A model generated the notes under the pieces. The model searched no databases, had not been told where the DNA came from, and was given only the letters and a program-made list of their open reading frames with translations. Below are positions 7,853-17,335 of a stretch of 64,000 nucleotides of DNA, piece by piece (within the stretch, counting starts at the first letter, position 1; the number at the start of each line of letters is the position of its first letter). Position numbers and translations under genes: made by a program. The stretch comes from Verrucomicrobiia bacterium (lineage in GTDB: Bacteria; Verrucomicrobiota; Verrucomicrobiia; Limisphaerales; DASXHY01), in the NCBI GenBank assembly GCA_035629175.1, contig DASPIL010000107.1, positions 62,001-126,000 of the forward strand, read 5' to 3'.

Positions 7853-10800
7853 ATGAAGATCAGACAACTTCTGCTGGCAGCCGGTATCGCCAGCGCAACC
7901 GGAGAGAGTCATGCCCAGATACAATCCGCTGGAACCTTGTGGGTGAATGTCGACGCCACCGCACTTGCAATCGGAAGCGTCAACAACGTTCCGAACGGCG
8001 GTGCGTTGGGAGGGACCTTCGAAGCGCGAGGCGGCGGCACCACGGTTCCGATCGCAACAAACGTGGCGGGCGTCGTTGCCATGATGTTCGACGGCTCGAA
8101 TGACTATCTGCAGCTTGCCGACTCCATCGGCGGTTCGCTGGTTCCGCCCGCGTCAGGATTGGCCGGGGTCAATGAGTCCGCATCGATTGAAGTTTGGGTT
8201 TACAATCCGACCGTCGGCACGGAGGAATCGATGGTGAGCTGGGGCCGCCGCGGAACCGCCGGCGCCAACCGGACCTTTTCCTACGGCTATTCAGGGCAGC
8301 TCGGCGCAGCTGTGCATCATGGCGCAGGTGCGACGGATCTTGGCTGGGAAGACAACGGCGGCGCGCCGTTGAACCATAAGTGGCATCATCTGGTTTACAC
8401 CTTCGACGGCACCACCACGCGCGTCTATGCAGATGGCGTGCTGATGAACAGCGAACCCGTTTCGATCAACGTGGCAACCAACTCGGGCATCATGTTGGGC
8501 GCGCAATGGAACGCAGCAGGCACGGCGGTTGGCGGGCAGTATGCTTCCCTCGCCATGGCCAAAGTGCGGGTTCATGACGGTGCCTTGACGGCCTCTCAGG
8601 TGCTCAACAATTTCAACGTGGAGAAAACCGCCTTCATTCCTGGAGGACCTGCAGCGGCGCTGCTGGCGTCGGGCCCCACGCACCGCTATTCGTTCAACGA
8701 GGCAGCAACGGCCGATGCGGCCGGCTTGACGTTCAACGATTCAGTGGGAACGGCACACGGAACGATCCAGGCCGTGGGCAGTGTCCCGGCCCCGCAATTC
8801 ACCGGCTCACGCCTGGTGCTTCCTGGCGGGCCTGTGGCAACAGGTTCTTACGCCGATCTTCCGAACGGAATTCTCTCGGAAAACAGCTCGGCCAATGGCG
8901 GTTCAGGCGAAGTTTCAGTTGAAGCCTGGTTCAAGGTCACGGGTTTCCGTCCGTGGACGCACTTGTTCGACTTCGGTTCGGCTGGAGTTGTGGGTTCAGC
9001 CGGAACGGAGCTGACCACGCCTGGCGGAAACTCGGGCCTGACGATGCTCGACGATTTCATGTATGCGATCCAGGTTGGCAACGATGTGAATCGGCATCGG
9101 CTCGAATGGGCGAACCGCGACATTGATCCCGCGGGAACGACAACCAACGCGACGCGCAATATCGAAGTGACGCAGAATGCGGTGTACAACACAGACAGGC
9201 ATCTCGTCGTCACCTGGAAGGAAAGCACGGGAGAAATCCTCGCCTATGAAAATGGTTTGCAGGTCGCAACGTTGTTCGCTTCGAACTCAATTGCCGCGAT
9301 CAACGACATCAACAACTGGATCGGCCGCTCGCAGTATGGTGACAATACGATGGAAGGAGAGATCGACGAGTTCCGCATTTACAACCACGTGCTGACGGCG
9401 GGCGAAACGCTGGGCAATTTCCAGGCTGGTCCCAATGTGGTTAACACAAGCGCTACGCTGGCAATTCAGAGCGATCCGCAAGATCTCTCCGTGAGCCAGG
9501 GCCAGGCGGCAGCGTTCTCAGTTTCGGCCGGAGGCACGCCTCCCCTGGCTTATCAATGGCTGCGCAACGGTTCGCCAATCCAGGGCGCAACGAACCGCAT
9601 ATACACAATCGCCTCCGCAAGCCCGGCGAATGCTGGCGCCATTTCCGTCCTCGTTTCCAACGCCACAACGTTTGTGGCGAGCAGCGCGGCAACATTTGCA
9701 GTAGTGCCTAACCAGGGGCCCGTCGCGCAGTTCCTTTACGAACGCCGTGACGGCAATCGCGACAACTACAGCGGCACGATCGGCGGTTCGTTTCAGGTGG
9801 GTGGTACGGATGTGCCCGTGACGCACCTCGGTTATTACGATCTCAATCACGACGGTTTGAACCAGGCGCACCAGGTTGGAATCTGGCCCGTGAGCGGCGG
9901 TGCCACACCAATTGCTTCTGTGACAGTTCCCGCGGGCGCGGGCGCATTCCTGACGAACGGGTATCGCTGGATTGCGTTGGATTCGCCAGTCCTCCTGCGC
10001 GCGAACACGACTTACATACTGGGCGCCGAGGTGACATCGGGCAGTGGCGATGGTTTCCCCGATAACTTCCCGCCGCTCCTGTGGAATCCGTTCTTCGTGG
10101 GGTCGAATGGTTACGACACCCGCCTTTCCCGCTATGGCGGCGCATGGCCAAACGCCCCGACGACTGGCAACCAGATCAACGGCATCTACGGCGCCCCGAA
10201 TCTCGCCACGTTGCCGATCGGCCCAGCGCTCGTGTCAGTGTCATCGACAACAGTCACCCAATACACGGGCATGAACGTGACAGTTACGGCTGCGCTCGCG
10301 GGCCAGGCACCCGTGAGCGTGCAATGGTACAAGGCGCCTGGTACTTTGCTGGGAGGGCAGACGAATGCATCCCTCACGTTGTCCAACATCACAGCCGGCG
10401 CTGCGGGCGGCTATTACGCCATCGCTTCGAACAGTTTCGGAAGCTCTTCCCCGAGCGCGAATGTGACGCTCGTCGTGTTAAACGACACACCCGTGAGCAT
10501 CACGCAACAGCCAGCCAGCACCAACGTGTTGGAAGGTGGTTCAGTATCCTTCACGGTTCTGACCGCAGGCACCCCGCCCGTTTCGTTCCAATGGCGTCGC
10601 AATGGCGGGAACATCGCCAATGCAACGAACGCCACCTACACCCTGGATCCCGTAACGCTCGCCAACAACGGCGACGTGTATTCGGTCGTGGCCTCCAACT
10701 TCGCCAACGGGTCCGCGCAATTGGCGGGAAGCGCGAACGCGACACTGACGGTCCTCCCGAACAAAGCGCCCGCCGCGCAAATCCTGCATTCGACCTGGGC

Positions 10801-12697
10801 CGGAAGCCGTGACGATTTCTCGGGAACCATCGGCGGCATCTTCCAGGTGGGCGGCGGCGATCGTCTGGTGACGCACCTTGGATTCTACGACAACAACGGT
10901 GACGGCCTTGCATTGGATCATCGTGTCGGCATCTGGCCCGCCACTGGCGGAACGGAGCCGATCGCGTGGGTGACCGTTCCCGCTGGAACGTCGGGATACC
11001 TGACCAACGGCTATCGATACGCGGCGCTGAATCCGCCGGCCGTCCTCACCAACGGAGTGTCTTACATCCTTGCAGCAGAGTCCTTCGCGGCATCAGGTGA
11101 CGGCTGGCCCGATGCGAACACCACACCCGCCTGGGATGATTACTTCGTCGGCGTGAACGGTGCGACGACTCGCGACGTGCGTTACATCGGCGCGGGATGG
11201 CCAAACGGTCCGACCTTTGGTTCGGGTTACACCTGGGGCGCCAATCGCATCTATGGCGCACCAAACCTGGCTGTTCTGCCAGTCGGTTCGCCCGCTGCAT
11301 GGGTCAGTCCTGCGGCCGTGACTGAATACGTTGGATTCAGCGCCGCTCTGAATGGGGTGGTGAATGGCGATGCACCGCTGACAGTGCAGTGGTACAAGGC
11401 GCCTGGAACCGCACTCGCAGGCGAGACCAACCTCACGCTTGTGTTCAACAGCCTGACGCTCGCTGACGCGGGCGACTATTACCTGGTGTCTTCAAACACG
11501 GTGTCGGGTGCTGTCGGCCAGAGTGCGAACGTCACGGTCACGGTGCTGGCATTGACCGCGCCGAACGTTACGGAAGATCCACAATCGCAATCCGTGTTCG
11601 CTCATTCCACCGTCACCTTCAACGGCGCCGCGTCGGGAACGCCGCCCCTGAGCTATCAGTGGACGCTCAACGGATCCGCAATCCAGGGGAAAACGAACGA
11701 AACGCTGACGTTAACCGGAGTTTCGTCCGCTGACGCCGGAAGTTATCGGCTCCTCGTCACCAATCTGTATGGCTATGACCAGAGCGCGCCCGCAACGCTG
11801 TCGATCATTCCCGTGCCCAGCGGCAGCTACGCAGCGTCCGTGATGAGTCCCGACCTGCTGTTGTATTATCGCTTGAACGATGCCGCAACCGGCCTTGGCA
11901 TTGCAACCAACCAGGGCAGCGCCGGCTTTGAATATAACGGAGCCTATCGTGGTGGCTATGGGAGCGGCAGCGGCCCGACTGTGTCGAACTTCGAGCCCGG
12001 AAACACGGCTGTGGCGCTGGATGGCTTCACTGCAGACGTGCAGGCGACGACACCAGACGTGCTGATCTCCGGCGGGACTATGGCGGCCTGGGTGTATCGT
12101 CCGACAGAACAGGTTCCCGATGCGGGGATCTTCTTCCATCGCGGCACGGACACGATCGGTTTGAGCGTGTTTCCGGATACGGCAACGGGATCCGACGCCC
12201 TGCGTTACACCTGGAAGGGAACGCACTTCACCTTTGCAAGCGGTCTTCTCATCCCAACAAACGAGTGGGCACTTGTCGCGGTCAGCGTCACTTCCGATGC
12301 CGCGACGCTTTATGTCATCGACAGCACCGGCGTGCGCAGCGCCCAGAATGTCGCTGCCCACGGCGACGTCACCCTCGGCGGCGCAACCCACATCGGGTGG
12401 GATTCGGCCGGCGGAAACATTGGCCGCCGTTGGAACGGCTCCATTGATGAAGTGATGCTGTTCAATCGCGCGTTGTCGGACGCCGAAATCGAAAGTCTCT
12501 ACACGGGGTTGGCGGCAACAGTGTCGCTGTCAATGGAACGCTCGGGCAACATGCTGATCCTGAATTGGACGGGTGGCGTGCTCATGCAGGCGGACAGCCT
12601 GAACGGTCCCTGGTCGCAGGTGAATGGCGCGAGTTCGCCGCTGCAGGTGCAGATGACGGAGGATCAGAAATTCTATCGCGTTCAGCGAAATCCGTGA
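7853..12697 (+). CDS. Giant secreted LamG/Ig-like multidomain protein
   Basis: This 1614-residue protein has a short signal peptide (MKIRQLLLAAGIASATGESHA). In approximate order it holds LamG/concanavalin-like domain 1 (70-260: IEVWVYNP, WHHLVYTFDGTTTRVYADG), LamG domain 2 (275-523), Ig-like domain (533-617: PPLAYQWLRNGSPIQG), module A (620-790), two Ig-like domains (791-968), module B, a second copy of module A (970-1145), two more Ig-like domains (1146-1321) and LamG domain 3 (1323-1556). A 58-residue C-terminal beta domain ends FYRVQRNP. Modules A and B share SGTIGG.FQVGG, THLG.YD and NGYR.AL segments and do not match a family I can name. LamG domains bind glycans or proteins, so an extracellular adhesin or substrate-binding role is likely. 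No catalytic motif was seen. Confidence 0.85.
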   Translation: MKIRQLLLAAGIASATGESHAQIQSAGTLWVNVDATALAIGSVNNVPNGGALGGTFEARGGGTTVPIATNVAGVVAMMFDGSNDYLQLADSIGGSLVPPASGLAGVNESASIEVWVYNPTVGTEESMVSWGRRGTAGANRTFSYGYSGQLGAAVHHGAGATDLGWEDNGGAPLNHKWHHLVYTFDGTTTRVYADGVLMNSEPVSINVATNSGIMLGAQWNAAGTAVGGQYASLAMAKVRVHDGALTASQVLNNFNVEKTAFIPGGPAAALLASGPTHRYSFNEAATADAAGLTFNDSVGTAHGTIQAVGSVPAPQFTGSRLVLPGGPVATGSYADLPNGILSENSSANGGSGEVSVEAWFKVTGFRPWTHLFDFGSAGVVGSAGTELTTPGGNSGLTMLDDFMYAIQVGNDVNRHRLEWANRDIDPAGTTTNATRNIEVTQNAVYNTDRHLVVTWKESTGEILAYENGLQVATLFASNSIAAINDINNWIGRSQYGDNTMEGEIDEFRIYNHVLTAGETLGNFQAGPNVVNTSATLAIQSDPQDLSVSQGQAAAFSVSAGGTPPLAYQWLRNGSPIQGATNRIYTIASASPANAGAISVLVSNATTFVASSAATFAVVPNQGPVAQFLYERRDGNRDNYSGTIGGSFQVGGTDVPVTHLGYYDLNHDGLNQAHQVGIWPVSGGATPIASVTVPAGAGAFLTNGYRWIALDSPVLLRANTTYILGAEVTSGSGDGFPDNFPPLLWNPFFVGSNGYDTRLSRYGGAWPNAPTTGNQINGIYGAPNLATLPIGPALVSVSSTTVTQYTGMNVTVTAALAGQAPVSVQWYKAPGTLLGGQTNASLTLSNITAGAAGGYYAIASNSFGSSSPSANVTLVVLNDTPVSITQQPASTNVLEGGSVSFTVLTAGTPPVSFQWRRNGGNIANATNATYTLDPVTLANNGDVYSVVASNFANGSAQLAGSANATLTVLPNKAPAAQILHSTWAGSRDDFSGTIGGIFQVGGGDRLVTHLGFYDNNGDGLALDHRVGIWPATGGTEPIAWVTVPAGTSGYLTNGYRYAALNPPAVLTNGVSYILAAESFAASGDGWPDANTTPAWDDYFVGVNGATTRDVRYIGAGWPNGPTFGSGYTWGANRIYGAPNLAVLPVGSPAAWVSPAAVTEYVGFSAALNGVVNGDAPLTVQWYKAPGTALAGETNLTLVFNSLTLADAGDYYLVSSNTVSGAVGQSANVTVTVLALTAPNVTEDPQSQSVFAHSTVTFNGAASGTPPLSYQWTLNGSAIQGKTNETLTLTGVSSADAGSYRLLVTNLYGYDQSAPATLSIIPVPSGSYAASVMSPDLLLYYRLNDAATGLGIATNQGSAGFEYNGAYRGGYGSGSGPTVSNFEPGNTAVALDGFTADVQATTPDVLISGGTMAAWVYRPTEQVPDAGIFFHRGTDTIGLSVFPDTATGSDALRYTWKGTHFTFASGLLIPTNEWALVAVSVTSDAATLYVIDSTGVRSAQNVAAHGDVTLGGATHIGWDSAGGNIGRRWNGSIDEVMLFNRALSDAEIESLYTGLAATVSLSMERSGNMLILNWTGGVLMQADSLNGPWSQVNGASSPLQVQMTEDQKFYRVQRNP

Positions 12698-12707
12698 ACG
12701 ACCACCA

Positions 12708-12729
12708 GCCGCCGGCTGCAAACGGCGGC
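12708..12729 (+). other. GC-rich stem-loop between adhesin-like gene and pseudopilin gene
   Basis: GCCGCCG (12708-12714) pairs perfectly with CGGCGGC (12723-12729) across an 8-base loop. No T run follows. It may attenuate read-through from the 1614-residue gene into the pseudopilin gene, which starts 25 bases later. Confidence 0.35.
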
Positions 12730-12754
12730 GGCTGCCGCAACAGAGAGAGACCAC

Positions 12755-13552
12755 ATGAAAATTGAGAGATCAGCCGGCCCTGGAGCCAGTCGGATGCGAG
12801 CGCGGACAACGAACGTTCGCCAGGGATTCACATTGATTGAGTTGCTGGTGGTGATTGCGATCATAGCCATCCTTGCAGCAATGCTCCTCCCTGCCTTGTC
12901 GCGCGCCAAGATTCGCGCGCAACGCATCCAGTGCGTCAATAACCTGAAGCAGATCGGCGTCGGGATGACCATGTATGCCGATGACAACAACGAGTTTTAT
13001 CCGGCATTCCTGCAATGGGCTGCGTGGGGCGGAAAAAAGGGAAGCACCACAATGGAAGGAGGTCACGTGACTGAGGAGAAGCGTCCGCTGAATGCCTACA
13101 TCAAGAATGTGAACACGTATCGCTGCCCGGGCGACAAGGGTGATTCCCTCAAGCCGACATGGCCCGCAGGGCTGACCTGTTTCGACGCCTGGGGAACGAG
13201 TTTCGTCGTCCCCTGGCGCGGCCTGAGTTTTGCGGCCGCGCCAGATTACGGCTGGCTCGGCATCGCGTGCATTGGGGGGAACAGTTTCCCAGGCCAGGAG
13301 GTCCCTTCAATGAAAGTGCGGGAGATTGCGAAGGATCCCACGCGGAAGATCATTTCGATGGATTGGGCAGGCGCGCCTGACCGCTCAGTAGACCAGGCCG
13401 CAAACACCTGGCACAGCGACCGAGGCAAAGGCCTTTACAACATCCTTTACGGCGACACGCACGTGGAAGGCTACCTGTTCAAGGCGAAGGAGCGTTATCC
13501 CGACGTGAGTTACGGAGCCAAGCCTGACGCAGCGCTTCGAAACTACTGGTAA
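12755..13552 (+). CDS. Type II secretion-like pseudopilin (prepilin N-methylation motif, DUF1559-type)
   Basis: The 265-residue protein carries the prepilin peptidase signature [13 protein letters not shown] at about residues 24-36. Cleavage would fall after the Gly and leave a hydrophobic N-terminal helix with the conserved Glu five residues further on. After the helix comes the familiar [20 protein letters not shown] block, then a beta-rich C-domain ending in a [20 protein letters not shown] segment. This gene type is found in many copies in Verrucomicrobiota, Planctomycetota and Lentisphaerota, usually without pilus genes alongside, as here. It probably forms part of a surface filament or secretion pseudopilus. 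It lies 57 bases after the giant LamG gene. Confidence 0.9.
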   Translation: MKIERSAGPGASRMRARTTNVRQGFTLIELLVVIAIIAILAAMLLPALSRAKIRAQRIQCVNNLKQIGVGMTMYADDNNEFYPAFLQWAAWGGKKGSTTMEGGHVTEEKRPLNAYIKNVNTYRCPGDKGDSLKPTWPAGLTCFDAWGTSFVVPWRGLSFAAAPDYGWLGIACIGGNSFPGQEVPSMKVREIAKDPTRKIISMDWAGAPDRSVDQAANTWHSDRGKGLYNILYGDTHVEGYLFKAKERYPDVSYGAKPDAALRNYW

Positions 13553-13578
13553 CTGCAATGAGAGTTTTCATCGGGCCG

Positions 13579-13595
13579 CCGCACACCCCGTGCGG
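13579..13595 (+). other. Stem-loop between pseudopilin and DUF5107 genes
   Basis: CCGCAC/GTGCGG with a 5-base loop lies 27 bases after the pseudopilin stop and 37 bases before the DUF5107 start. No T run follows. It may mark the upstream boundary of the carbohydrate operon. Confidence 0.35.
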
Positions 13596-13631
13596 TGCCG
13601 CGGCCATAGCCAGACGAAAGACGGTATTTGA

Positions 13632-16600
13632 ATGAGTGGTAAGAATCGCGAACCTGCAACTGCAACCCTGATTTCACGTGACAACGGTGCCTCACAAGCG
13701 AATGGTTCCGGCATGCATCGTTCCGGAAAACGGCCGGCCGTCCAGGTCCGCGTCGAGGAGTTGACGCTTCCCACCTACCTTCCGGCGGCGCCGGATCGCA
13801 ACCCAATGTTCCTCGAGAAACGCGTTTACCAGGGCAGCAGCGGACGCGTTTATCCGATTCCGTTTACGGATCGCATCGCGGAGAAGCCAGTCGATCGAAC
13901 ATGGAAAGCCATCTGGCTGGAAAACGAATACATCCGAGTTCTCGTCCTGCCTGAAATTGGCGGCCGCATCCACGCGCTGCAGGACAAGACAAATGGCTAT
14001 GACGCGCTCTATCGCCAGCCCGTGATCAAGCCCGCACTGGTCGGCCTTGCAGGACCCTGGATCTCAGGAGGCATTGAGTTCAACTGGCCCCAGCACCATC
14101 GTCCCGCAACGTTCCTGCCGGTGGATTTCGAGATTGAGGAACATGCCGATGGATCGGCTACGATCTGGTGCAGCGATCACGACCCGCTGGCGAGGATGAA
14201 GGGCATGCACGGCATATGCCTGCATCCCGGCAGGGCGTATGTTGAGGTGAAGGTGCGCGCGTACAATCGCACTCCGCAAATTCAGACGTTTCTTTGGTGG
14301 GCCAATGTCGCCACCCGCGTGCACGAGGCTTACCAGAGTTTTTTTCCGGGCGACGTTTACTACGTGGCCGATCACGCGCGCCGATCGACGAGCGAGTTCC
14401 CGCTGTGCCGCGGCCATTACTATGGGGTCAATTACGGCGAGCGCGGGCGCAAGGGAGTTCCGCCTGATGAAGTGCCCGCGCAATTTCTCGCGCCGCATTG
14501 CGGCGGGACGAAAACAAAGCCCGAGGGCTTGCCGGATTACGCAGCGAATGACCTTTCGTTCTACGCCAACATCCCGGTGCCCACGTCTTACATGTGCATG
14601 GGCAGCCAGCACGACTTCTTCGGCGGATATGATTTCAAGGCGCAAGCCGGAATTGTCCACTTTGCGAATCACCATATCTCGCCGGGCAAGAAGCAATGGA
14701 CATGGGGCAACCACGAGTTTGGTTACGCGTGGGATCGAAACCTGACGGATGCCGACGCCAATGGCGAATACGGTCCTTATGTTGAAATCATGGCGGGCGT
14801 TTATACCGACAACCAACCCGACTTCAGTTTCCTTCACCCGGGCGAAACCAAAACGTGGAGCCAGTATTGGTATCCGATCCAGAAGATCGGCCCTGCCAGC
14901 ATGGCCAATCTGGATGGAGCGGTGAGCCTCCGCCTGCAGCAGCGCACCGCAACGGTTGGCGTCGCGGTGACCCGTCTTGCGCCGGGATGCACGGTGAAAG
15001 TCACATCGCGCTCCAAACCCGTTGCGCGCTTCACGCGTGACCTCGCCCCGGACCAGCCGCTCGTGGAGCAGTTCCAGATTCCGCGAGGTCACTCGGAAAC
15101 CGGACTGCGCGTCGTTGTCACTGATGGCGAGGGAAACGAGGTGATCTCGTATCAGCCCGAAACCCCGGTTAAACGCGATCTTCCACCGCCAGCCTCAGAG
15201 CCGCCTGCGCCCGCGGACATTGCGAGCAACGATGAGTTGTTCGTCACGGGTTTGCACCTGGATCAATACCGCCATGCGACCCGCAGCCCGAGCCTTTATT
15301 GGAGGGAAGCATTGCGACGAGATCCACTTGATGCGCGTTCCAACAACGGGATGGGACTCTGGCATCTGAGGCGGGGGGAGTTCGGGCAGGCGGAGATGCA
15401 TTTTCGGAAAGCAATAGAACGGCTTACGCGGCGGAACGGTAATCCCGCAGACGGCGAACCGCTTTACAACCTCGGCGTGTGCCTTCGTTTGCAGGGGCGC
15501 GATGACGAAGCTTACGGGGTGTTTTACAAGGCGGTCTGGAACCAGGCATGGATGGCGGCGGGCTGCCACGCGCTGGCTGAAATCGATTGCAGGCGCGGGC
15601 AATGGCCGACGGCACTGGACCATCTTGATCAATCGCTTCGCTTCAACACCGACAACACACGCGCGCGAAACCTGAAAGCCGTTGTGCTGCGACGCTTGCA
15701 TCGTGCCAGTGAAGCCGATGAACTCCTGGCTGCCACGCTGGCGCTGGATCCCCTGGACTGGTGGGCACGGCACCTGGCGGGCGGGCCCGCGGATTGTGAT
15801 CTGCAGGCGCGATTGGACGTCGCCCATGATTTTGCGCGCGCGGGATTGTTCAACGAGGCAATCGATTGGCTTGAACTTGCGCCGTCCCAAAAACGGGTGG
15901 CGCCAGGGGAGTTGCTCAACCAGAACTGGGGCGCGTTGCCGCTGGTCCACTACACACTCGGCTGGCTGCAGCATCGCAACGGCAACGGGAAAGCTGCGCG
16001 CGATTGCTTTAATCGCGCCGCGGAGATTGCTCCCGACTACTGCTTTCCCGCGCGCATCGAGGAGATCGCCATTCTCGAACTCGCGATGCAGGTGAATCCC
16101 GGGGACAGTCGTGCGCCGTATTATCTTGGCAACCTGCTCTATGATCGAAGGCGTCACGAGGAGGCGATTGCGCTGTGGGAACGGAGTGTCCGTTTGAACG
16201 CTCGGTTTGCCACCGCGTGGCGCAATCTCGGGCTCGGTTACTTCAACATTCGCAAGGAGCCCTCGCGCGCCCGCTCCGCCTATGAACACGCATTCTGCTG
16301 TGATCCGAACGACGCGCGGCTGCTGTACGAACGCGACCAGCTTTGGAAGCGATTGGGAGTGAAGCCGTCGCGACGGCTGCGAGAACTGGAGAAACACAGC
16401 ACGCTGGTGCAGCAACGCGATGACCTTTCGGTCGAGCTGTGCGCCCTCTACAATCAGACGGGGCAGCACGTGAAGGCCATGCAACTGGTCAGCAGCCGAA
16501 TATTCCAGCCGTGGGAGGGCGGCGAAGGCAGGCCGTTGGGACAGCATGTGCGTTCGCAACTTGCGCTCGGACGCGCTGCCCTCGCGCATGGCGACTTCCA

Positions 16601-17330
16601 GAACGCGCGCGCGCACTTCGAACACGCGCTGACGTCGCCACGCAACCTCGGCGAGGCCAAGCACCTCCTGGCGAACCAGAGCGACATTTTTTACTGGCTT
16701 GGCTGCGCACTCAGCGAACTGGGCGAAAACAAACTCGCTCGCAGGAATTGGCGTGCCGCTGCGACGTCCAAGGGCGACTTCCAGGAAATGAGCGTCAGGG
16801 CGTTCAGTGAAATGACGTTCTACTCGGCGCTTTCCTGGCGCCGGCTGGGAAACGAAGCCCGCGCCCGCGCGTTGTTCAGCGAACTCCTCGGCTACGCCCT
16901 CGCACTGGAACGCGCGCCTGCAAAGATCGATTTCTTCGCCACTTCACTCCCGACGATGCTGCTGTTTGAGGATGATCTTAAGCTGCGGCAGCAGACCACC
17001 GCGTTGTTCCTCCAGGCGCAGGCGCGCCTTGGGCTCGGCGAGCATGCGAGCGCGCGGGCTCTGTTGCAACAAGTGCTGGAACGCGATCCGAACCACGCGA
17101 TGGCATCAGACCTTTTGAATGAAGTGAACGGCCGTAGAGCTTCGAAACCGCGCTCGGGACATCCATCGGGCCCGCTCGCGCCGGCAACGGCGGCGCACGC
17201 CATCGGTGCGGATGGCGCCAGGGGCGAATTGCATGAGGCGAACGCCCAGGCAAACGGAACGCGCAAGGGCTCTTCAGACGGCGGCGGCGTGGTGCCGCTC
17301 GCCGCAGCCCCGGATCCCCGCAGGAACTAA
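13632..17330 (+). CDS. DUF5107 domain protein with long TPR array
   Basis: This 1232-residue protein has no visible signal peptide. Residues about 40-350 match DUF5107: PEIGGRIHALQDKTNGYDAL, GPWISGGIEFNWPQHHRP and FLWWANVATRVHE. This domain has the beta-sandwich look of galactose mutarotase-like proteins and often sits beside glycan-degrading genes. From about 540 to 1190 the chain is tetratricopeptide repeats (NNGMGLWHLRRGEFGQAEMH, PLYNLGVCLRLQGRDDEAYG, LGCALSELGENKLARRNW). The last 70 residues are low complexity. It ends 5 bases before the GH30-like gene, so it appears to be the first gene of the carbohydrate operon. Family membership is firm, the biochemical role is unknown, and a sugar-binding or sugar-modifying role is inferred from context. 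Confidence 0.8.
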   Translation: MSGKNREPATATLISRDNGASQANGSGMHRSGKRPAVQVRVEELTLPTYLPAAPDRNPMFLEKRVYQGSSGRVYPIPFTDRIAEKPVDRTWKAIWLENEYIRVLVLPEIGGRIHALQDKTNGYDALYRQPVIKPALVGLAGPWISGGIEFNWPQHHRPATFLPVDFEIEEHADGSATIWCSDHDPLARMKGMHGICLHPGRAYVEVKVRAYNRTPQIQTFLWWANVATRVHEAYQSFFPGDVYYVADHARRSTSEFPLCRGHYYGVNYGERGRKGVPPDEVPAQFLAPHCGGTKTKPEGLPDYAANDLSFYANIPVPTSYMCMGSQHDFFGGYDFKAQAGIVHFANHHISPGKKQWTWGNHEFGYAWDRNLTDADANGEYGPYVEIMAGVYTDNQPDFSFLHPGETKTWSQYWYPIQKIGPASMANLDGAVSLRLQQRTATVGVAVTRLAPGCTVKVTSRSKPVARFTRDLAPDQPLVEQFQIPRGHSETGLRVVVTDGEGNEVISYQPETPVKRDLPPPASEPPAPADIASNDELFVTGLHLDQYRHATRSPSLYWREALRRDPLDARSNNGMGLWHLRRGEFGQAEMHFRKAIERLTRRNGNPADGEPLYNLGVCLRLQGRDDEAYGVFYKAVWNQAWMAAGCHALAEIDCRRGQWPTALDHLDQSLRFNTDNTRARNLKAVVLRRLHRASEADELLAATLALDPLDWWARHLAGGPADCDLQARLDVAHDFARAGLFNEAIDWLELAPSQKRVAPGELLNQNWGALPLVHYTLGWLQHRNGNGKAARDCFNRAAEIAPDYCFPARIEEIAILELAMQVNPGDSRAPYYLGNLLYDRRRHEEAIALWERSVRLNARFATAWRNLGLGYFNIRKEPSRARSAYEHAFCCDPNDARLLYERDQLWKRLGVKPSRRLRELEKHSTLVQQRDDLSVELCALYNQTGQHVKAMQLVSSRIFQPWEGGEGRPLGQHVRSQLALGRAALAHGDFQNARAHFEHALTSPRNLGEAKHLLANQSDIFYWLGCALSELGENKLARRNWRAAATSKGDFQEMSVRAFSEMTFYSALSWRRLGNEARARALFSELLGYALALERAPAKIDFFATSLPTMLLFEDDLKLRQQTTALFLQAQARLGLGEHASARALLQQVLERDPNHAMASDLLNEVNGRRASKPRSGHPSGPLAPATAAHAIGADGARGELHEANAQANGTRKGSSDGGGVVPLAAAPDPRRN

Positions 17331-17335
17331 ACGCG

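Noticed and set aside
15195-16664. 489-residue open frame on the minus strand inside the DUF5107-TPR gene
   Set aside because: The plus strand encodes clear TPRs over the same bases; the minus translation has no domain-like pattern and reflects high G+C.
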